DNA of 64,000 bases from Sphingobacteriaceae bacterium (GCA_016709575.1 JADJMM010000003.1:124001-188000), one strand, 5' to 3'. Shown: positions 49,241 through 58,053, counted from the stretch's first letter. Notes: generated from the sequence alone by a model not told the origin. A program made the numbers and translations.

Positions 49241-49690
49241 TTAATTAATTTGAGTTTTTACTGAATCGGTTTCGATTTTCATTGGCGGAACAACGGGTTC
49301 CTTAATACCCATTGGCTCGGCAGCTTTTGCTACTTCGCTTTGTTTGCTCACAAACATTAAATCTGATTTGGTAGAAATATATTCAGAGCGTAACTCTTTT
49401 AGCTCATTGGTGATTTTACTTACATCACGAATCTTATCATCAGCCTGATAGCCGTTAGCGATATATAAAATAGCAATGAATGCCAGGAATAACAGGAACG
49501 GCACATGCTTTAATGTGCTTTCGTTTGTTAAAAATGTACCGCTGAATACTGATGAAAGTGCTTTTGCGAATACTCCTTTTTTGCGTTTTTTAGGGGGAGG
49601 GGTGTCCGTAGTTGAATTTTCAGATTCAACGTTTTCAAGATTTTCATGTACCTGTTCCGCTTTTGGAACTTCCCGAAATTTGTTAGACAC
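49241..49690 (-). CDS. ftsL: FtsL-like division protein
   Basis: A 149-residue bitopic protein in the position of ftsL, between rsmH and ftsI. It has a charged, Pro-rich cytoplasmic N-terminus (TDTPPPKKRKKG), one transmembrane helix (LKHVPFLLFLAFIAILYIANGY, about 61-82), and a periplasmic coiled coil (ISKITNELKELRSEYISTKSDLMFVS) with the heptad pattern used by FtsL to pair with a DivIC/FtsB partner. The C-terminal MGIKEPVVPPMKIE is typical of Bacteroidota FtsL. Sequence conservation in FtsL is low, so position and topology carry most of the weight. It ends one base before the ftsI start. Confidence 0.88.
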   Translation of the reverse strand: MSNKFREVPKAEQVHENLENVESENSTTDTPPPKKRKKGVFAKALSSVFSGTFLTNESTLKHVPFLLFLAFIAILYIANGYQADDKIRDVSKITNELKELRSEYISTKSDLMFVSKQSEVAKAAEPMGIKEPVVPPMKIETDSVKTQIN

Positions 49691-49714
49691 TTTTGTTTTT
49701 TTATTCTTTAAATT

Positions 49715-50626
49715 TTATAGTTTTTCGGCTACACGGAGTTTTGCGCTGCGTGCCCTACTGTTATTTTTTATTTCTTCATCTGTTGGAACAGTTGGCTTTG
49801 AACCTAAAAGCTTAAACACTTTTGTACTTGTTCCGAAAATGATATCCTTCTCTTCTTTGCCTTCAATGTTTCCTGTTTTCATAATGTTTTTCACTAATCT
49901 GTCTTCCAGACTGTGATACGACATCACTACTAATCTTCCTCCCGGTTTCAGAATTTCAACACATTGTGTTAAACATTCTTTCAGTGCTTCCATCTCTTGA
50001 TTCACTTCCATTCGAATTGCTTGAAACACTTTTGCGAGGTAACGGTTCTCTTCAAATTTTGGCGTGCAGCTTTTAATGGCTTGCTTGAACTCATTAATAC
50101 TTTTGATTGGCTCTGCGTTTCTCGCTTCTATAATTGCTTTTGCTAATTTGAAAGCATTATCCAATTCGCCGTAGGTTCTGAAAATGAAAGTGAGTTGTTT
50201 CTCATCATACTCATTCACCACTTCATAAGCAGATAAATCACTGCTTTGGTTCATTCGCATATCCAGTTCTGCATCCATACGGATAGAGAAACCTCTTTCT
50301 GCAACATCAAACTGGTGAGACGAGACACCTAAGTCGCCAAGAATTCCATCCACTTTAGTTATGCCATTTAACCGCAAATAATTTTTGAGGTGACGAAAGT
50401 TTTGCTGCACAAAAATAATTCGGTTATCATCCGGAACATTTTTCGCAGCATCAGCGTCCTGATCGAAAGAAATTAATTTTCCATCTTTTGAAAGATGTTT
50501 TAAAATTTCTTTTGAATGGCCGCCACCACCAAAGGTTAAATCAACATAAATACCGTTAGGATTTATTTGAAGGCTATCAACACATGCTTGTAAAAGAACG
50601 GGGATGTGATAGGGATTACTCTCCAT
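49715..50626 (-). CDS. rsmH: 16S rRNA (cytosine-1402-N4)-methyltransferase
   Basis: About 303 residues; an SAM-dependent methyltransferase acting on C1402 in the ribosomal decoding centre. I use the ATG at 50626 (MESNPYHIPVLL), though two earlier Met codons up to 50635 are possible; all overlap the mraZ end. Motifs are HIPVLLQACVDSL, YVDLTFGGGGHSKEIL (SAM site), GILGDLGVSSHQFD, RGFSIRMDAELDMRM, IRMEVNQEMEAL and VMSYHSLEDRLVK. All are intact. It is the second gene of the cluster. Confidence 0.96.
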   Translation of the reverse strand: MESNPYHIPVLLQACVDSLQINPNGIYVDLTFGGGGHSKEILKHLSKDGKLISFDQDADAAKNVPDDNRIIFVQQNFRHLKNYLRLNGITKVDGILGDLGVSSHQFDVAERGFSIRMDAELDMRMNQSSDLSAYEVVNEYDEKQLTFIFRTYGELDNAFKLAKAIIEARNAEPIKSINEFKQAIKSCTPKFEENRYLAKVFQAIRMEVNQEMEALKECLTQCVEILKPGGRLVVMSYHSLEDRLVKNIMKTGNIEGKEEKDIIFGTSTKVFKLLGSKPTVPTDEEIKNNSRARSAKLRVAEKL

Positions 50627-51086
50627 CGTCATCATTAAAATTTAATCCACCCAACACATCAACAGCTAATTTTTCAATATCTAAATCCTGACCTAAGAAA
50701 TCTTCATATAATTTCTTATCCCAGATTTCAATTACATTATTACTTCCTAAAACTTTTACGTCTGCTTTTATATCAGCATAATCAGTTAAAGCTTTTGGTA
50801 AAAGAATTCGTCCTTGTAAATCTGCATCACAAGCGGTAGCACCACCTGCGAATTTTCTTACAAACACATCGTTTGCTTTTATTAAACGATTAAGCTTGCT
50901 TAATTTTTTATTCAATCGGTTCCACTCAGCAATCGGATAAAGCACTAAACATTTTTGATGCAGATTTCGGTTAATTACAAAACCAGTATCAAAAGCAACT
51001 TCCAGCTGCTTCCTGAGATTAACAGGAAACATGATGCGGCCTTTGGCATCCATCTTACAATCAAATTCTCCTATCAGGCTGGTCAT
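50616..51086 (-). CDS. mraZ: transcriptional regulator MraZ
   Basis: A 156-residue protein with two SpoVT/AbrB-like halves. The first has GEFDCKMDAKGRIMFPVNLRK and the second ACDADLQGRILLPKALTDYA, each with the DxxGRI/L-P signature. MraZ forms a ring that binds tandem repeats in front of its own operon and represses or tunes the dcw cluster. It heads the minus-strand cluster running to ftsZ. A matching set of boxes lies 41-81 bases upstream of its ATG. The acidic end (DDDGE) overlaps the rsmH start. Confidence 0.96.
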   Translation of the reverse strand: MTSLIGEFDCKMDAKGRIMFPVNLRKQLEVAFDTGFVINRNLHQKCLVLYPIAEWNRLNKKLSKLNRLIKANDVFVRKFAGGATACDADLQGRILLPKALTDYADIKADVKVLGSNNVIEIWDKKLYEDFLGQDLDIEKLAVDVLGGLNFNDDDGE

Positions 51087-51110
51087 TAGTGTGTTTTATT
51101 ACTATGGGCT

Positions 51111-51167
51111 CAAAAATACCCAAATTTTTACCACTTTTTACCACTTTACTCCATTTTTTACCACTTT
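51111..51167 (-). promoter_or_regulatory. dcw promoter with MraZ boxes
   Basis: On the minus strand three copies of AAAGTGGTAAA lie at 51157-51167, 51137-51147 and 51127-51137. A degenerate copy fills 51147-51157, so the boxes repeat every 10 bp. Immediately downstream is TATTTTTG (51111-51118), a perfect TAnnTTTG -7 box, 25 bases before the mraZ ATG. The boxes cover the expected -33 region. AAAGTG is the core of the MraZ site described in Mollicutes, so binding by MraZ is a well-supported inference. Confidence 0.75.
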
Positions 51168-51338
51168 TGTTGAAAACTTGAAAACTGTTAATAATTTTGA
51201 GTCGCTTTTTTTGCTACGGGATTAAAGGATAGGGGTGGCTGAAATGCTGATTTACCTAAGGATTCAGCGATTTATGAAAATGTTAGAAAAATGGAAAAAG
51301 CCTCTAAATTTGATTTAAGGATATTAACAATGCTTTAT

Positions 51339-51346
51339 TACCTTTG
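51339..51346 (+). promoter_or_regulatory. -7 promoter box of the acyltransferase gene
   Basis: TACCTTTG matches TAnnTTTG and ends 8 bases before the ATG at 51355, implying an almost leaderless mRNA. The nearest TTG upstream (51310-51312) is somewhat farther than the usual -33 spacing. Confidence 0.55.
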
Positions 51347-51354
51347 CAACCCAG

Positions 51355-52215
51355 ATGAATACCAAGAAACACGTAGATATTAAAGAAATTATAAGGACTA
51401 AAAGTCCTAAGCTTCACAAATACCTTCCTGGTTTTGTACTTAAGTATATCATCAAAAAATTGCATCAGGACGATATAAACTACGGTCTTAATTTAAATGA
51501 CGATAAATACGGACACGATTTTAATAAAGCCGGATTAGATTATGTTGGCGCAAAAGTAAAATGGAGCGGCCTCGAACACATTCCTTCAGCCGGTAAAGTG
51601 ATTATTGCTGCTAATCATCCTCTGGGCGGTTTGGATGGTATGGCTTTGATTCATGCAGTAAGTAATGTTAGAAAAGACACCGTGTTTTTTGTAAATGATA
51701 TTTTAAAAAATTTAGAAAACTACGGCGATTTATTTGTTGGCGTAAATAAAGTCGGGAACTCATCTTCATCAGCTTTAAAAGTGGTGGTAGATGAATATTC
51801 AACTGACAAAGCCATTTTAGTTTTTCCTGCCGGATTAGTATCGCGTAGACAAAATGGTAAAATAAAAGATTTAGAGTGGAAGAAAAGTTTTGTGGCTAAG
51901 GCTATGCAATACGGAAGTCCGATTATTCCTACTTTCATTCACGGACAAAATTCAAATTTCTTTTACAACTTTGCCCTGTGGCGGAAGCGTCTTGGTATAA
52001 AAGCTAATATCGAAATGTTTTTTTTACCGGATGAAATGTTTTCTGCAACCAATAAAGACATTCATATTCAATTCGGCCCCCCTATTCCCGCTTCCATTCT
52101 TGACGATTCACGAAGTCAACGTGAATGGGCACAAATTGTAAAGGCTTATATTTACAGTGATGGGTTTTTAAAAGGACAAACTTTTGCCGATTATCTTAAG
52201 CATCATAAGCATTAA
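51355..52215 (+). CDS. lysophospholipid acyltransferase family protein
   Basis: A 286-residue acyltransferase of the PlsC-like superfamily as found in Bacteroidota (hemolysin/glycerol acyltransferase group). The catalytic block reads IIAANHPLGGLDGMALIH, an expanded version of the NHxxxxD motif, followed by FVNDIL and the substrate block LVFPAGLVSRR (the usual FPEGTRS-type motif). Then IIPTFIHGQNSNFFY is another conserved acyltransferase segment. There is no signal peptide. It probably acylates a lysolipid or amino-lipid at the inner membrane. The exact substrate is unknown. It is divergent from mraZ. Confidence 0.85.
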   Translation: MNTKKHVDIKEIIRTKSPKLHKYLPGFVLKYIIKKLHQDDINYGLNLNDDKYGHDFNKAGLDYVGAKVKWSGLEHIPSAGKVIIAANHPLGGLDGMALIHAVSNVRKDTVFFVNDILKNLENYGDLFVGVNKVGNSSSSALKVVVDEYSTDKAILVFPAGLVSRRQNGKIKDLEWKKSFVAKAMQYGSPIIPTFIHGQNSNFFYNFALWRKRLGIKANIEMFFLPDEMFSATNKDIHIQFGPPIPASILDDSRSQREWAQIVKAYIYSDGFLKGQTFADYLKHHKH

Positions 52216-52277
52216 GCTGTTGAAAATTCATTATTAAACTTACTTTCCATTTTTAATTGAAGCGTACCTTTAGTGGA

Positions 52278-52925
52278 ATGAATGCCCGTGCCATACAATT
52301 TGAAAAGAACTGTGCTGTATTAAAAAAATACATTCCCGAGCCGGCGGTGGCAAATATTGCTATGTGGATTGTAGAATTGGATTTCAAATTAAAAATTAAA
52401 AAAGAACGCAGTACAAAATTGGGCGATTATTCTTCACCACAAAAAGGAATGAACCACATAATAACGGTGAATCATAATTTAAATCAGTACTCCTTTTTAA
52501 TTACACTTATTCATGAAGTGGCGCATCTAACCACATTTAATAAATACAGAAATACAGTTTCTCCACACGGACAAGAATGGAAAAATGAATTTAAGATTTT
52601 GATGCAGCCGTTTTTGGTGACTGAAATTTTTCCTATTGATGTGTTGTATGCCATTCGTAAATACATGGAGAATCCTGCAGCATCAAGTTGTACCGATACA
52701 CATTTGCTTCGTACTTTAAAATTGTATGATGAGAATGAAGGGCAAGTATTTTTAGAGTATCTGCCTTATAGAAGTGTGTTTTTATACAATGGCAGCAAAG
52801 TTTTTCAAAAAGGAGAAAAAATACGAAAGCGTTTCCGTTGCACAGAAATTTCTACAGGAACCGTTTACCTGTTTAATCCCTTAACTGAAGTTGAACTATT
52901 CGAAGAGTTAGCGAACAATCAATGA
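52278..52925 (+). CDS. SprT-like zinc metalloprotease domain protein
   Basis: About 215 residues from ATG 52278 (MNARAIQFEKN); an earlier TTG at 52257 is less likely. The zinc motif HEVAH (about residues 79-83) lies in FLITLIHEVAHLT, with a downstream PHGQEWKNEFK, the third-ligand region of SprT-like domains. SprT/Spartan relatives act on DNA-linked or damaged proteins, but the role of the short bacterial forms is unknown. A C-terminal beta region (KGEKIRKRFRCTEISTG) may be a degenerate zinc ribbon. Its last 18 bases overlap the convergent lacI-type gene. Confidence 0.85.
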   Translation: MNARAIQFEKNCAVLKKYIPEPAVANIAMWIVELDFKLKIKKERSTKLGDYSSPQKGMNHIITVNHNLNQYSFLITLIHEVAHLTTFNKYRNTVSPHGQEWKNEFKILMQPFLVTEIFPIDVLYAIRKYMENPAASSCTDTHLLRTLKLYDENEGQVFLEYLPYRSVFLYNGSKVFQKGEKIRKRFRCTEISTGTVYLFNPLTEVELFEELANNQ

Positions 52926-53918
52926 TGTAGGTAATACTATCATCGACTTATTTTCCTTCTTACCATCAATAATATCAAGCGTTAACAAAGTAGCATTGCG
53001 ACCAATATCATCAACCGGTTGAGATACTGATAAAATTGGTTTATCTACTAAATTAAATAATTCGATATCATCGAAACAAGCCATTTGAACTTTATCGTAA
53101 TATTTACTGATAGATTTATCTTTTAAGGCTTTTAAAGTAGCAGTTGCTAAGTTGTTATTCAAAGTATAAATAGCATCAATATCAGGATGCATGAAAAACA
53201 TTTTCTTTAATGCCGTTAATGTATCTTCTTGAATTTTGTTAAAGTTAATAGGTACAATGAACTCATCGCCTAAATTCAAATTATGTTTCTCAACAGTATC
53301 GGTATAACCTTTAATACGGTCGTCGATTGTACTGATATAAGAAGGTGTAACTGATAGACAAAGAATTTTCTTAGCACCTTTCTTCACTAAAGCTTCCACA
53401 ATTTCTTTTGAGCCACCGTAGTTATCGGTTACAACAAAGTTGCCGTTGAATAAAGGAAGAATACGATCTATAAATACTAAAGGTGTTTTTGTGAAGCGAG
53501 GATTATTAAAGTAATCTGCGTTTTTAAATGTAGAAGCTAAAATAATTCCATCTACACCTTGTTGGTTAATCATCATATCGATTAACTTTTTCTCACGCTC
53601 TTCATCTTCATCCGTACTACAAACCATTAAGTTGTAGCCGCGATCAAACAAAGTACCTTCAATATTTTTAGCGATAGTTGAATAAAAAGGGTTAGATATA
53701 TCTGCAACAATTAAACCGATGAAATTACTTTTACCGGTACGCAATGCTTTTGCAAATTTATTGGGTGTGTAATCTAATTTAGAAACTGCATATAAAACTA
53801 TAGCTTGAGTTTTTTTGCTAATGCCATACTGATCGGCTTTACCGTTTAGTACCATCGAGATTAGAGTTTTTGAGTACCCTAACTGTTTCGAAAGATCTTC
53901 TAATTGTAATCTTTTCAT
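52908..53918 (-). CDS. LacI/GalR family transcriptional regulator
   Basis: A 336-residue regulator with an N-terminal helix-turn-helix (LEDLSKQLGYSKTLISMVLNGKADQYG, then a hinge helix near TPNKFAKALRTG) and a periplasmic-binding-protein-like effector domain (IGLIVADISNPFYSTIAKNIE to ILSVSQPVDDIGRNA). The effector cannot be read from sequence. Neighbours are not sugar genes, and the adjacent divergent gene is an aminotransferase. Perfect TCTAAAT-T-ATTTAGA dyads directly upstream suggest autoregulation. Confidence 0.92.
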   Translation of the reverse strand: MKRLQLEDLSKQLGYSKTLISMVLNGKADQYGISKKTQAIVLYAVSKLDYTPNKFAKALRTGKSNFIGLIVADISNPFYSTIAKNIEGTLFDRGYNLMVCSTDEDEEREKKLIDMMINQQGVDGIILASTFKNADYFNNPRFTKTPLVFIDRILPLFNGNFVVTDNYGGSKEIVEALVKKGAKKILCLSVTPSYISTIDDRIKGYTDTVEKHNLNLGDEFIVPINFNKIQEDTLTALKKMFFMHPDIDAIYTLNNNLATATLKALKDKSISKYYDKVQMACFDDIELFNLVDKPILSVSQPVDDIGRNATLLTLDIIDGKKENKSMIVLPTSLIVR

Positions 53919-53934
53919 AAGCCTTTATTTATAT

Positions 53935-54115
53935 ATCTAAATTATTTAGAATATTTAGATTTTAGTTTATATAAGTAAATATTGTTATTTAAATTGATTT
54001 AGTCAAGGGGCTACCCCCCTAAATTCGACCAATTTGGGGCTTTTTGGGGCTAAAACCTAAATCTTTTTAGGTGTATATAGGTCGATTATCGACTAAAATT
54101 TAGATTTATTTAGAT
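53935..54115. promoter_or_regulatory. divergent lacI-type/aminotransferase control region with operator dyads
   Basis: The 357-base gap 53919-54275 holds no gene but many dyads. TCTAAAT-T-ATTTAGA (53936-53950) is perfect and 17 bases upstream of the regulator ATG. ATTTAGAT recurs at 53953-53960, 54098-54105 and 54108-54115, the last two 10 bp apart. ACCTAAA/TTTAGGT (54055-54072) and GTCGAT-T-ATCGAC (54081-54093) are two further perfect dyads. CCCCTAAATT/AATTTGGGG (54016-54039) is imperfect. The ATTTAGA words are the best candidates for LacI-family half-sites. Confidence 0.55.
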
Positions 54116-54250
54116 GCTCCAATAATATAAATAGAGCTTCACTCAGCCAAATATTTTGGAAGGTCTTTCCTATCTATTTTGCCAGGATTTAGTGTTAATA
54201 CTAAATTATTAGTTTTAGATGATTCGCTTTTTATTGGCTTGGAAATATTT

Positions 54251-54258
54251 TAGGTTTG
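54251..54258 (+). promoter_or_regulatory. -7 promoter box of the aminotransferase gene
   Basis: TAGGTTTG fits TAnnTTTG and ends 17 bases before the ATG at 54276. Confidence 0.55.
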
Positions 54259-54275
54259 CCCAAATTAATTGAATC

Positions 54276-55559
54276 ATGAGCACTGCACAAAAACCATTGG
54301 ATTTAAAAGTTTCGAAATTATCCGAAAACATTATCGGTTCTGAAATTATAAAATTAGCCGCTGAAGTAAACGAAAAAATAAAAGCAGGTGAAAAAATTTA
54401 TAATATGACCATCGGTGATTTTAATCCGAAGGTCTTCCCAATTCCGGCTGAATTGAAACAAGATATTTTAGATGCATACAACGATGACTTAACGAATTAC
54501 CCTGCTGCTGATGGGATGTTAGAATTACGCGAAGCTGTTTCTAAATTATTAAAAGAGCGTGGCGGTTTAAATTATTCTTCTTCAGAAATTTTAATTGCAG
54601 CAGGAGCTCGTCCAGTTATCTATAGTATTTTCCGTACGCTTGTTGATCCTAACGATACTGTTGTTTTTGCAGTACCATCTTGGAATAACAATCACTACAC
54701 CTATTTAAATGGTGCGAAAGCAGTTGTTGTGCAAGCAACCGTTGAACAAAACTTTATGCCACGCGCTGCAGATATTAAACCTTACATACAACAAGCGACT
54801 TTAGTTGCATTATGCTCACCACAAAATCCAACAGGTACAGTTTTTAGTAAAGAAGGCTTAGAAGAAATTTGTGATTTAATTTTAGCTGAAAATGTTCGTC
54901 GCGGACCGGATGCAAAACCTGTATATTTAATGTACGATCAAATTTATTGGGCCTTAACATTAGGCAACACTAAACACTACGATCCTGTTTCTCTTCGTCC
55001 GGAAATGAAAAACTACACAGTGTTTGTTGACGGTATTTCAAAGTCATTATCTGCAACCGGTGTGCGTGTGGGTTGGAGTATGGGACCGAAAAAAGTTATT
55101 GATAAAATGAAAGCTATTTTAACTCACATTGGTGCTTGGGCGCCAAAGCCTGAGCAAATGGCGACAGCAAAATATTTAAGCAACTTAAATCAATACGATA
55201 AATTTTTAGCGGAACAAAAAACAAAGATTAGCGCACGCTTAGATGGTTTTTATAAAGGTTTCATGGCATTGAAAGCTGAAGGGTATAAAGTAGATGCCGT
55301 TGCACCTCAAGCTGCTATTTATTTAACTATCCGTTTTAATTTACACGGTATGAAAACCGCCGATGGTAAAGTTTTAGACACAACTAAAGATGTTACCAAA
55401 TACATTTTAGATGAAGCTAAAGTAGCGGTTGTTCCATTCTACGCATTTGGTACCGACGAAAATTCATCATGGTATCGTCTTTCAGTTGGAACTTGTAAAG
55501 TGGAAGATGTTGAAGGTGCTATTACCGGATTGAGAAATGCGTTGAAGAAGTTATCCTAA
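54276..55559 (+). CDS. class I/II pyridoxal-phosphate aminotransferase
   Basis: A 427-residue fold-type I PLP aminotransferase. The PLP lysine is Lys256 in VDGISKSLSATGVRVGW, with the downstream Arg that binds the phosphate. Also visible are LTNYPAADGMLELREAV, the SPQNPTGTVFS substrate-Asn motif at about 181-191, and LMYDQIYWAL with the conserved Asp-Tyr. It belongs to the aspartate aminotransferase-like group, and the amino donor cannot be fixed from sequence. It is divergent from the LacI-type gene across a dyad-rich control region. The stop is immediately followed by the convergent response-regulator gene. Confidence 0.9.
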   Translation: MSTAQKPLDLKVSKLSENIIGSEIIKLAAEVNEKIKAGEKIYNMTIGDFNPKVFPIPAELKQDILDAYNDDLTNYPAADGMLELREAVSKLLKERGGLNYSSSEILIAAGARPVIYSIFRTLVDPNDTVVFAVPSWNNNHYTYLNGAKAVVVQATVEQNFMPRAADIKPYIQQATLVALCSPQNPTGTVFSKEGLEEICDLILAENVRRGPDAKPVYLMYDQIYWALTLGNTKHYDPVSLRPEMKNYTVFVDGISKSLSATGVRVGWSMGPKKVIDKMKAILTHIGAWAPKPEQMATAKYLSNLNQYDKFLAEQKTKISARLDGFYKGFMALKAEGYKVDAVAPQAAIYLTIRFNLHGMKTADGKVLDTTKDVTKYILDEAKVAVVPFYAFGTDENSSWYRLSVGTCKVEDVEGAITGLRNALKKLS

Positions 55560-56225
55560 TTACTTCCCGTTTAAAAAAACACGAATAGCTTGCATTTTAG
55601 AAGTAACGTGTAGTTTTTTGTAAATATTACTAATATGGTTTCTTACTGTATTAGGACTTACATTCATTTTCATTCCAATTTCTTTATACTCTAATCCGTC
55701 GACTAATAAAGTTAGTACTTCTTTTTCGCGATCGGATAAATTATAACTGTCGGCTTTAAATTTTTCGTCTTTAGTACTTGTATTCAATTTCGAATTCATT
55801 AATAAATTTAAAGCGCGGCGGGCAATGCTGGGCGACATAGGAGCGCCTTCATCATTCAATAAATTTATAATAGCTTCTTTAATTTTTTCAATGGGCTCAT
55901 CTTTTAAAAGATAACCATCAGCCCCAGCTTTTATAGCGCTGAATATTTTATCATCCTCCTCAAATATTGTCAGCATTAAATATTTTGAATTCGGATAACG
56001 TTCTTTTCCCTGAGCAACAGCATCGATGCCGTTCATTATGGGCATATCAATATCCATTAACACCACATCCGGTTCAATTACTTTTCTCGCCTCCATCATT
56101 TTCTGCAAAAAATCTTTCCCATTCTCGGCTGTAAATAAAACAGTATAATTCTCGAAGGCACTAAATCGTTCCTGCAAGGCAGTTCTTAAACTTTTTTTAT
56201 CGTCAACTATTGCAACGTATGTCAT
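55560..56225 (-). CDS. NarL/LuxR-type response regulator
   Basis: A response regulator of 221 residues from the ATG at 56225 (MTYVAIVDDKKSL). The alternative ATG at 56240 lies too close to the predicted -7 box (56242-56245) to be in the transcript, so I use 56225. The receiver has IVDD, the phospho-Asp in VVLMDIDMP (residue 58 here), and Lys in GYLLKDEP. The HTH reads LSDREKEVLTLLVDG, then YKEIGMKMNVSPNTVRNHI. It lies directly downstream of the TPR histidine kinase on the same strand, its likely partner. A TGCACTATTT promoter element in front of it is shared with two nearby secreted-protein genes. Confidence 0.93.
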   Translation of the reverse strand: MTYVAIVDDKKSLRTALQERFSAFENYTVLFTAENGKDFLQKMMEARKVIEPDVVLMDIDMPIMNGIDAVAQGKERYPNSKYLMLTIFEEDDKIFSAIKAGADGYLLKDEPIEKIKEAIINLLNDEGAPMSPSIARRALNLLMNSKLNTSTKDEKFKADSYNLSDREKEVLTLLVDGLEYKEIGMKMNVSPNTVRNHISNIYKKLHVTSKMQAIRVFLNGK

Positions 56226-56241
56226 GTCTTTCTTTTTCATC

Positions 56242-56279
56242 CAAAGTTGATGCTATTATTTTCGTCTAAAAATAGTGCA
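56242..56279 (-). promoter_or_regulatory. TGCACTATTT promoter, site 1 (response regulator)
   Basis: On the minus strand TGCACTATTT (56279-56270) is followed after exactly 24 bases by TTTG (56245-56242), whose preceding four bases give CAACTTTG, a -7-type box. The same element and spacing occur at 57992-58029 and 59877-59914. Confidence 0.65.
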
Positions 56280-56280
56280 T

Positions 56281-57882
56281 TTATACTACCAAAGTATAAA
56301 CCACGCCTTTATTTAACTCTGCTTTTAAATCTAATTTAACTCCCGTTTCCTGAGCTCGTGACTTAATATTGGATAAACCAAAACCATGATCAGTTTGCTT
56401 TTCTAAATCAAATCCTACTCCATTATCACTTATAATTACAGTGGTTCTATCGCTGGCAATAATATCCACTTTCAATTCGCTTGCCTTTGCATGTTTAAAA
56501 GCATTATTAATTATCTCTTGACAAATTCTGTATAGATTCAATCCAACCAATGAATTTAACTGAATGTTTTTATTAATCTGTTCGTTAAATATAATTTTAG
56601 TTTCCGTGTTTTTAAAAATGGTACGAGTATACACTTTCAATTTATCAGAAAAATCATTCAGATTAATAGATTCATCATTAATAGCCCAAATAGTTTCGCG
56701 TAAGCTACTAATTACATTGCGGATGGATTCATTAATATTTGTAGCGAGTTCAGACCGTTTCTTAGTATCTTTTTCATTTATACCGTCCAGCGAATAGAGC
56801 ACATACGATAATTGTCCACCGACATTATCATGTAAATCCCTCGAGATTCTCTCTTTTTCTTTTTGAATAGCTTGCGCTGCTTCTAATTCGCGATTCTTCT
56901 TTTTTAAATTCATTACGCTAACTCTCCAAAAAATAGTGATGACTATTAACAATACTCCAATTAATAAACCTATAATAGTTTTGTTCTTTGCCTCTATTTC
57001 TGATTTACTCAACTCGTTCTTTTGTTGCAGTAATTTATTTTCTGTTATTTTTTTATCAGTTTCATAAAGCGTTTGGTATTGGGCTATTTTAGTTGCTGTT
57101 TCAACTTTAAAAGTCGAATCTCTTAGATTTAAGAGTCTTAAAAATGCGTCCTTTGCGCCTGGGTCAGCCATACGAATTAAAATTTCAGTTAAAACTCTAT
57201 GAGAATACATTTTACCATCTAAATCAGCTACTTTATCAAACAAAATTTGGGCCTCAATTACATACTTCTTTGCCAATTCATACTCCTTTGTTCGCATATA
57301 GAATATAGCAAATTTCATTTTCGAAAATGCTTTCCATTGATCAGAGTTACACTTGTTGGCAAACTCCTCAGCTTTTTTTGCATACTGCTTTGCCAGAACA
57401 AAATTATTTGTTTGATTCATGTACAAATCTGCAATAACAGCATTTAGCTTTAAATGATCAATTGGACTTGTTCTATTTACAAGTTCCTTTTCGGCAATTG
57501 CATAGTGAGTTAAAGCTGAATCAACAGCACCTATTTCGGTATATATAACACCAATGTTATAAGAAACGATAAATTTTAATGAGTCAATATTTTTACCATA
57601 AATAATTTGTCGTGATTTGTAAAAGTAATTTAATGCAGTTACTCTGTTGTTCAAAATATAATACATTCTACCAACTCTATAATTTCCATAAGCAGTTAAT
57701 GTATGATCACTTTTACCCTCAATTATTTTTAGTGCCTCAATACAGTTACTTAAAGCTTCTGCATAATCACCCCTTTTGTAATTTACGTCTGAAAGCTTAA
57801 ATAACTCTTGTGCTTTATTTTGGCTATTAAGATTTGTTTGAAATAAAAATATCGAAACAATTAATAAAGTATACTTCATCAA
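56281..57882 (-). CDS. TPR-repeat sensor histidine kinase (HisKA_3)
   Basis: A 533-residue membrane kinase. A signal-like N-terminus (MMKYTLLIVSIFLFQTNLNS) is followed by six or so tetratricopeptide repeats outside the membrane (for example YKRGDYAEALSNCIEALKII and YELAKKYVIEAQILFDK, residues ~24-230), a coiled coil, and one transmembrane helix (TIIGLLIGVLLIVITIFW, 302-319). The dimerisation/phospho-transfer domain has His351 in SRDLHDNVGGQL, and the HATPase has EIINNAFKHAKA, DNGVGFD and HGFGLSNIKSR. The C-terminus ends at VYTLVV. It is typical of Bacteroidota NarL-system kinases. The cognate regulator is directly downstream. Confidence 0.92.
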   Translation of the reverse strand: MMKYTLLIVSIFLFQTNLNSQNKAQELFKLSDVNYKRGDYAEALSNCIEALKIIEGKSDHTLTAYGNYRVGRMYYILNNRVTALNYFYKSRQIIYGKNIDSLKFIVSYNIGVIYTEIGAVDSALTHYAIAEKELVNRTSPIDHLKLNAVIADLYMNQTNNFVLAKQYAKKAEEFANKCNSDQWKAFSKMKFAIFYMRTKEYELAKKYVIEAQILFDKVADLDGKMYSHRVLTEILIRMADPGAKDAFLRLLNLRDSTFKVETATKIAQYQTLYETDKKITENKLLQQKNELSKSEIEAKNKTIIGLLIGVLLIVITIFWRVSVMNLKKKNRELEAAQAIQKEKERISRDLHDNVGGQLSYVLYSLDGINEKDTKKRSELATNINESIRNVISSLRETIWAINDESINLNDFSDKLKVYTRTIFKNTETKIIFNEQINKNIQLNSLVGLNLYRICQEIINNAFKHAKASELKVDIIASDRTTVIISDNGVGFDLEKQTDHGFGLSNIKSRAQETGVKLDLKAELNKGVVYTLVV

Positions 57883-57979
57883 GATTAAATCTATTTACTT
57901 AATTATAAATATACTAAGGTTTTTTAATTGGGTCAACAATAATTCATTAAATAAACTCTGTAGGTTTTGTGACTAAAGA

Positions 57980-58029
57980 AAGTAGTACACATGCACTATT
58001 TAAATCCAGCAATATAAAACACAAATTTG
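57980..58029 (+). promoter_or_regulatory. TGCACTATTT promoter, site 2 (388-residue gene)
   Basis: An imperfect palindrome AAGTAGTACA-CA-TGCACTATTT (57980-58001) is followed after exactly 24 bases by TTTG (58026-58029), with CAAATTTG as the -7-type box, 24 bases before the ATG at 58054. It lies in the divergent gap to the kinase gene, but no matching -7 box faces that gene. Confidence 0.68.
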
Positions 58030-58053
58030 TATCCATATTTTAAAACTTTAACT

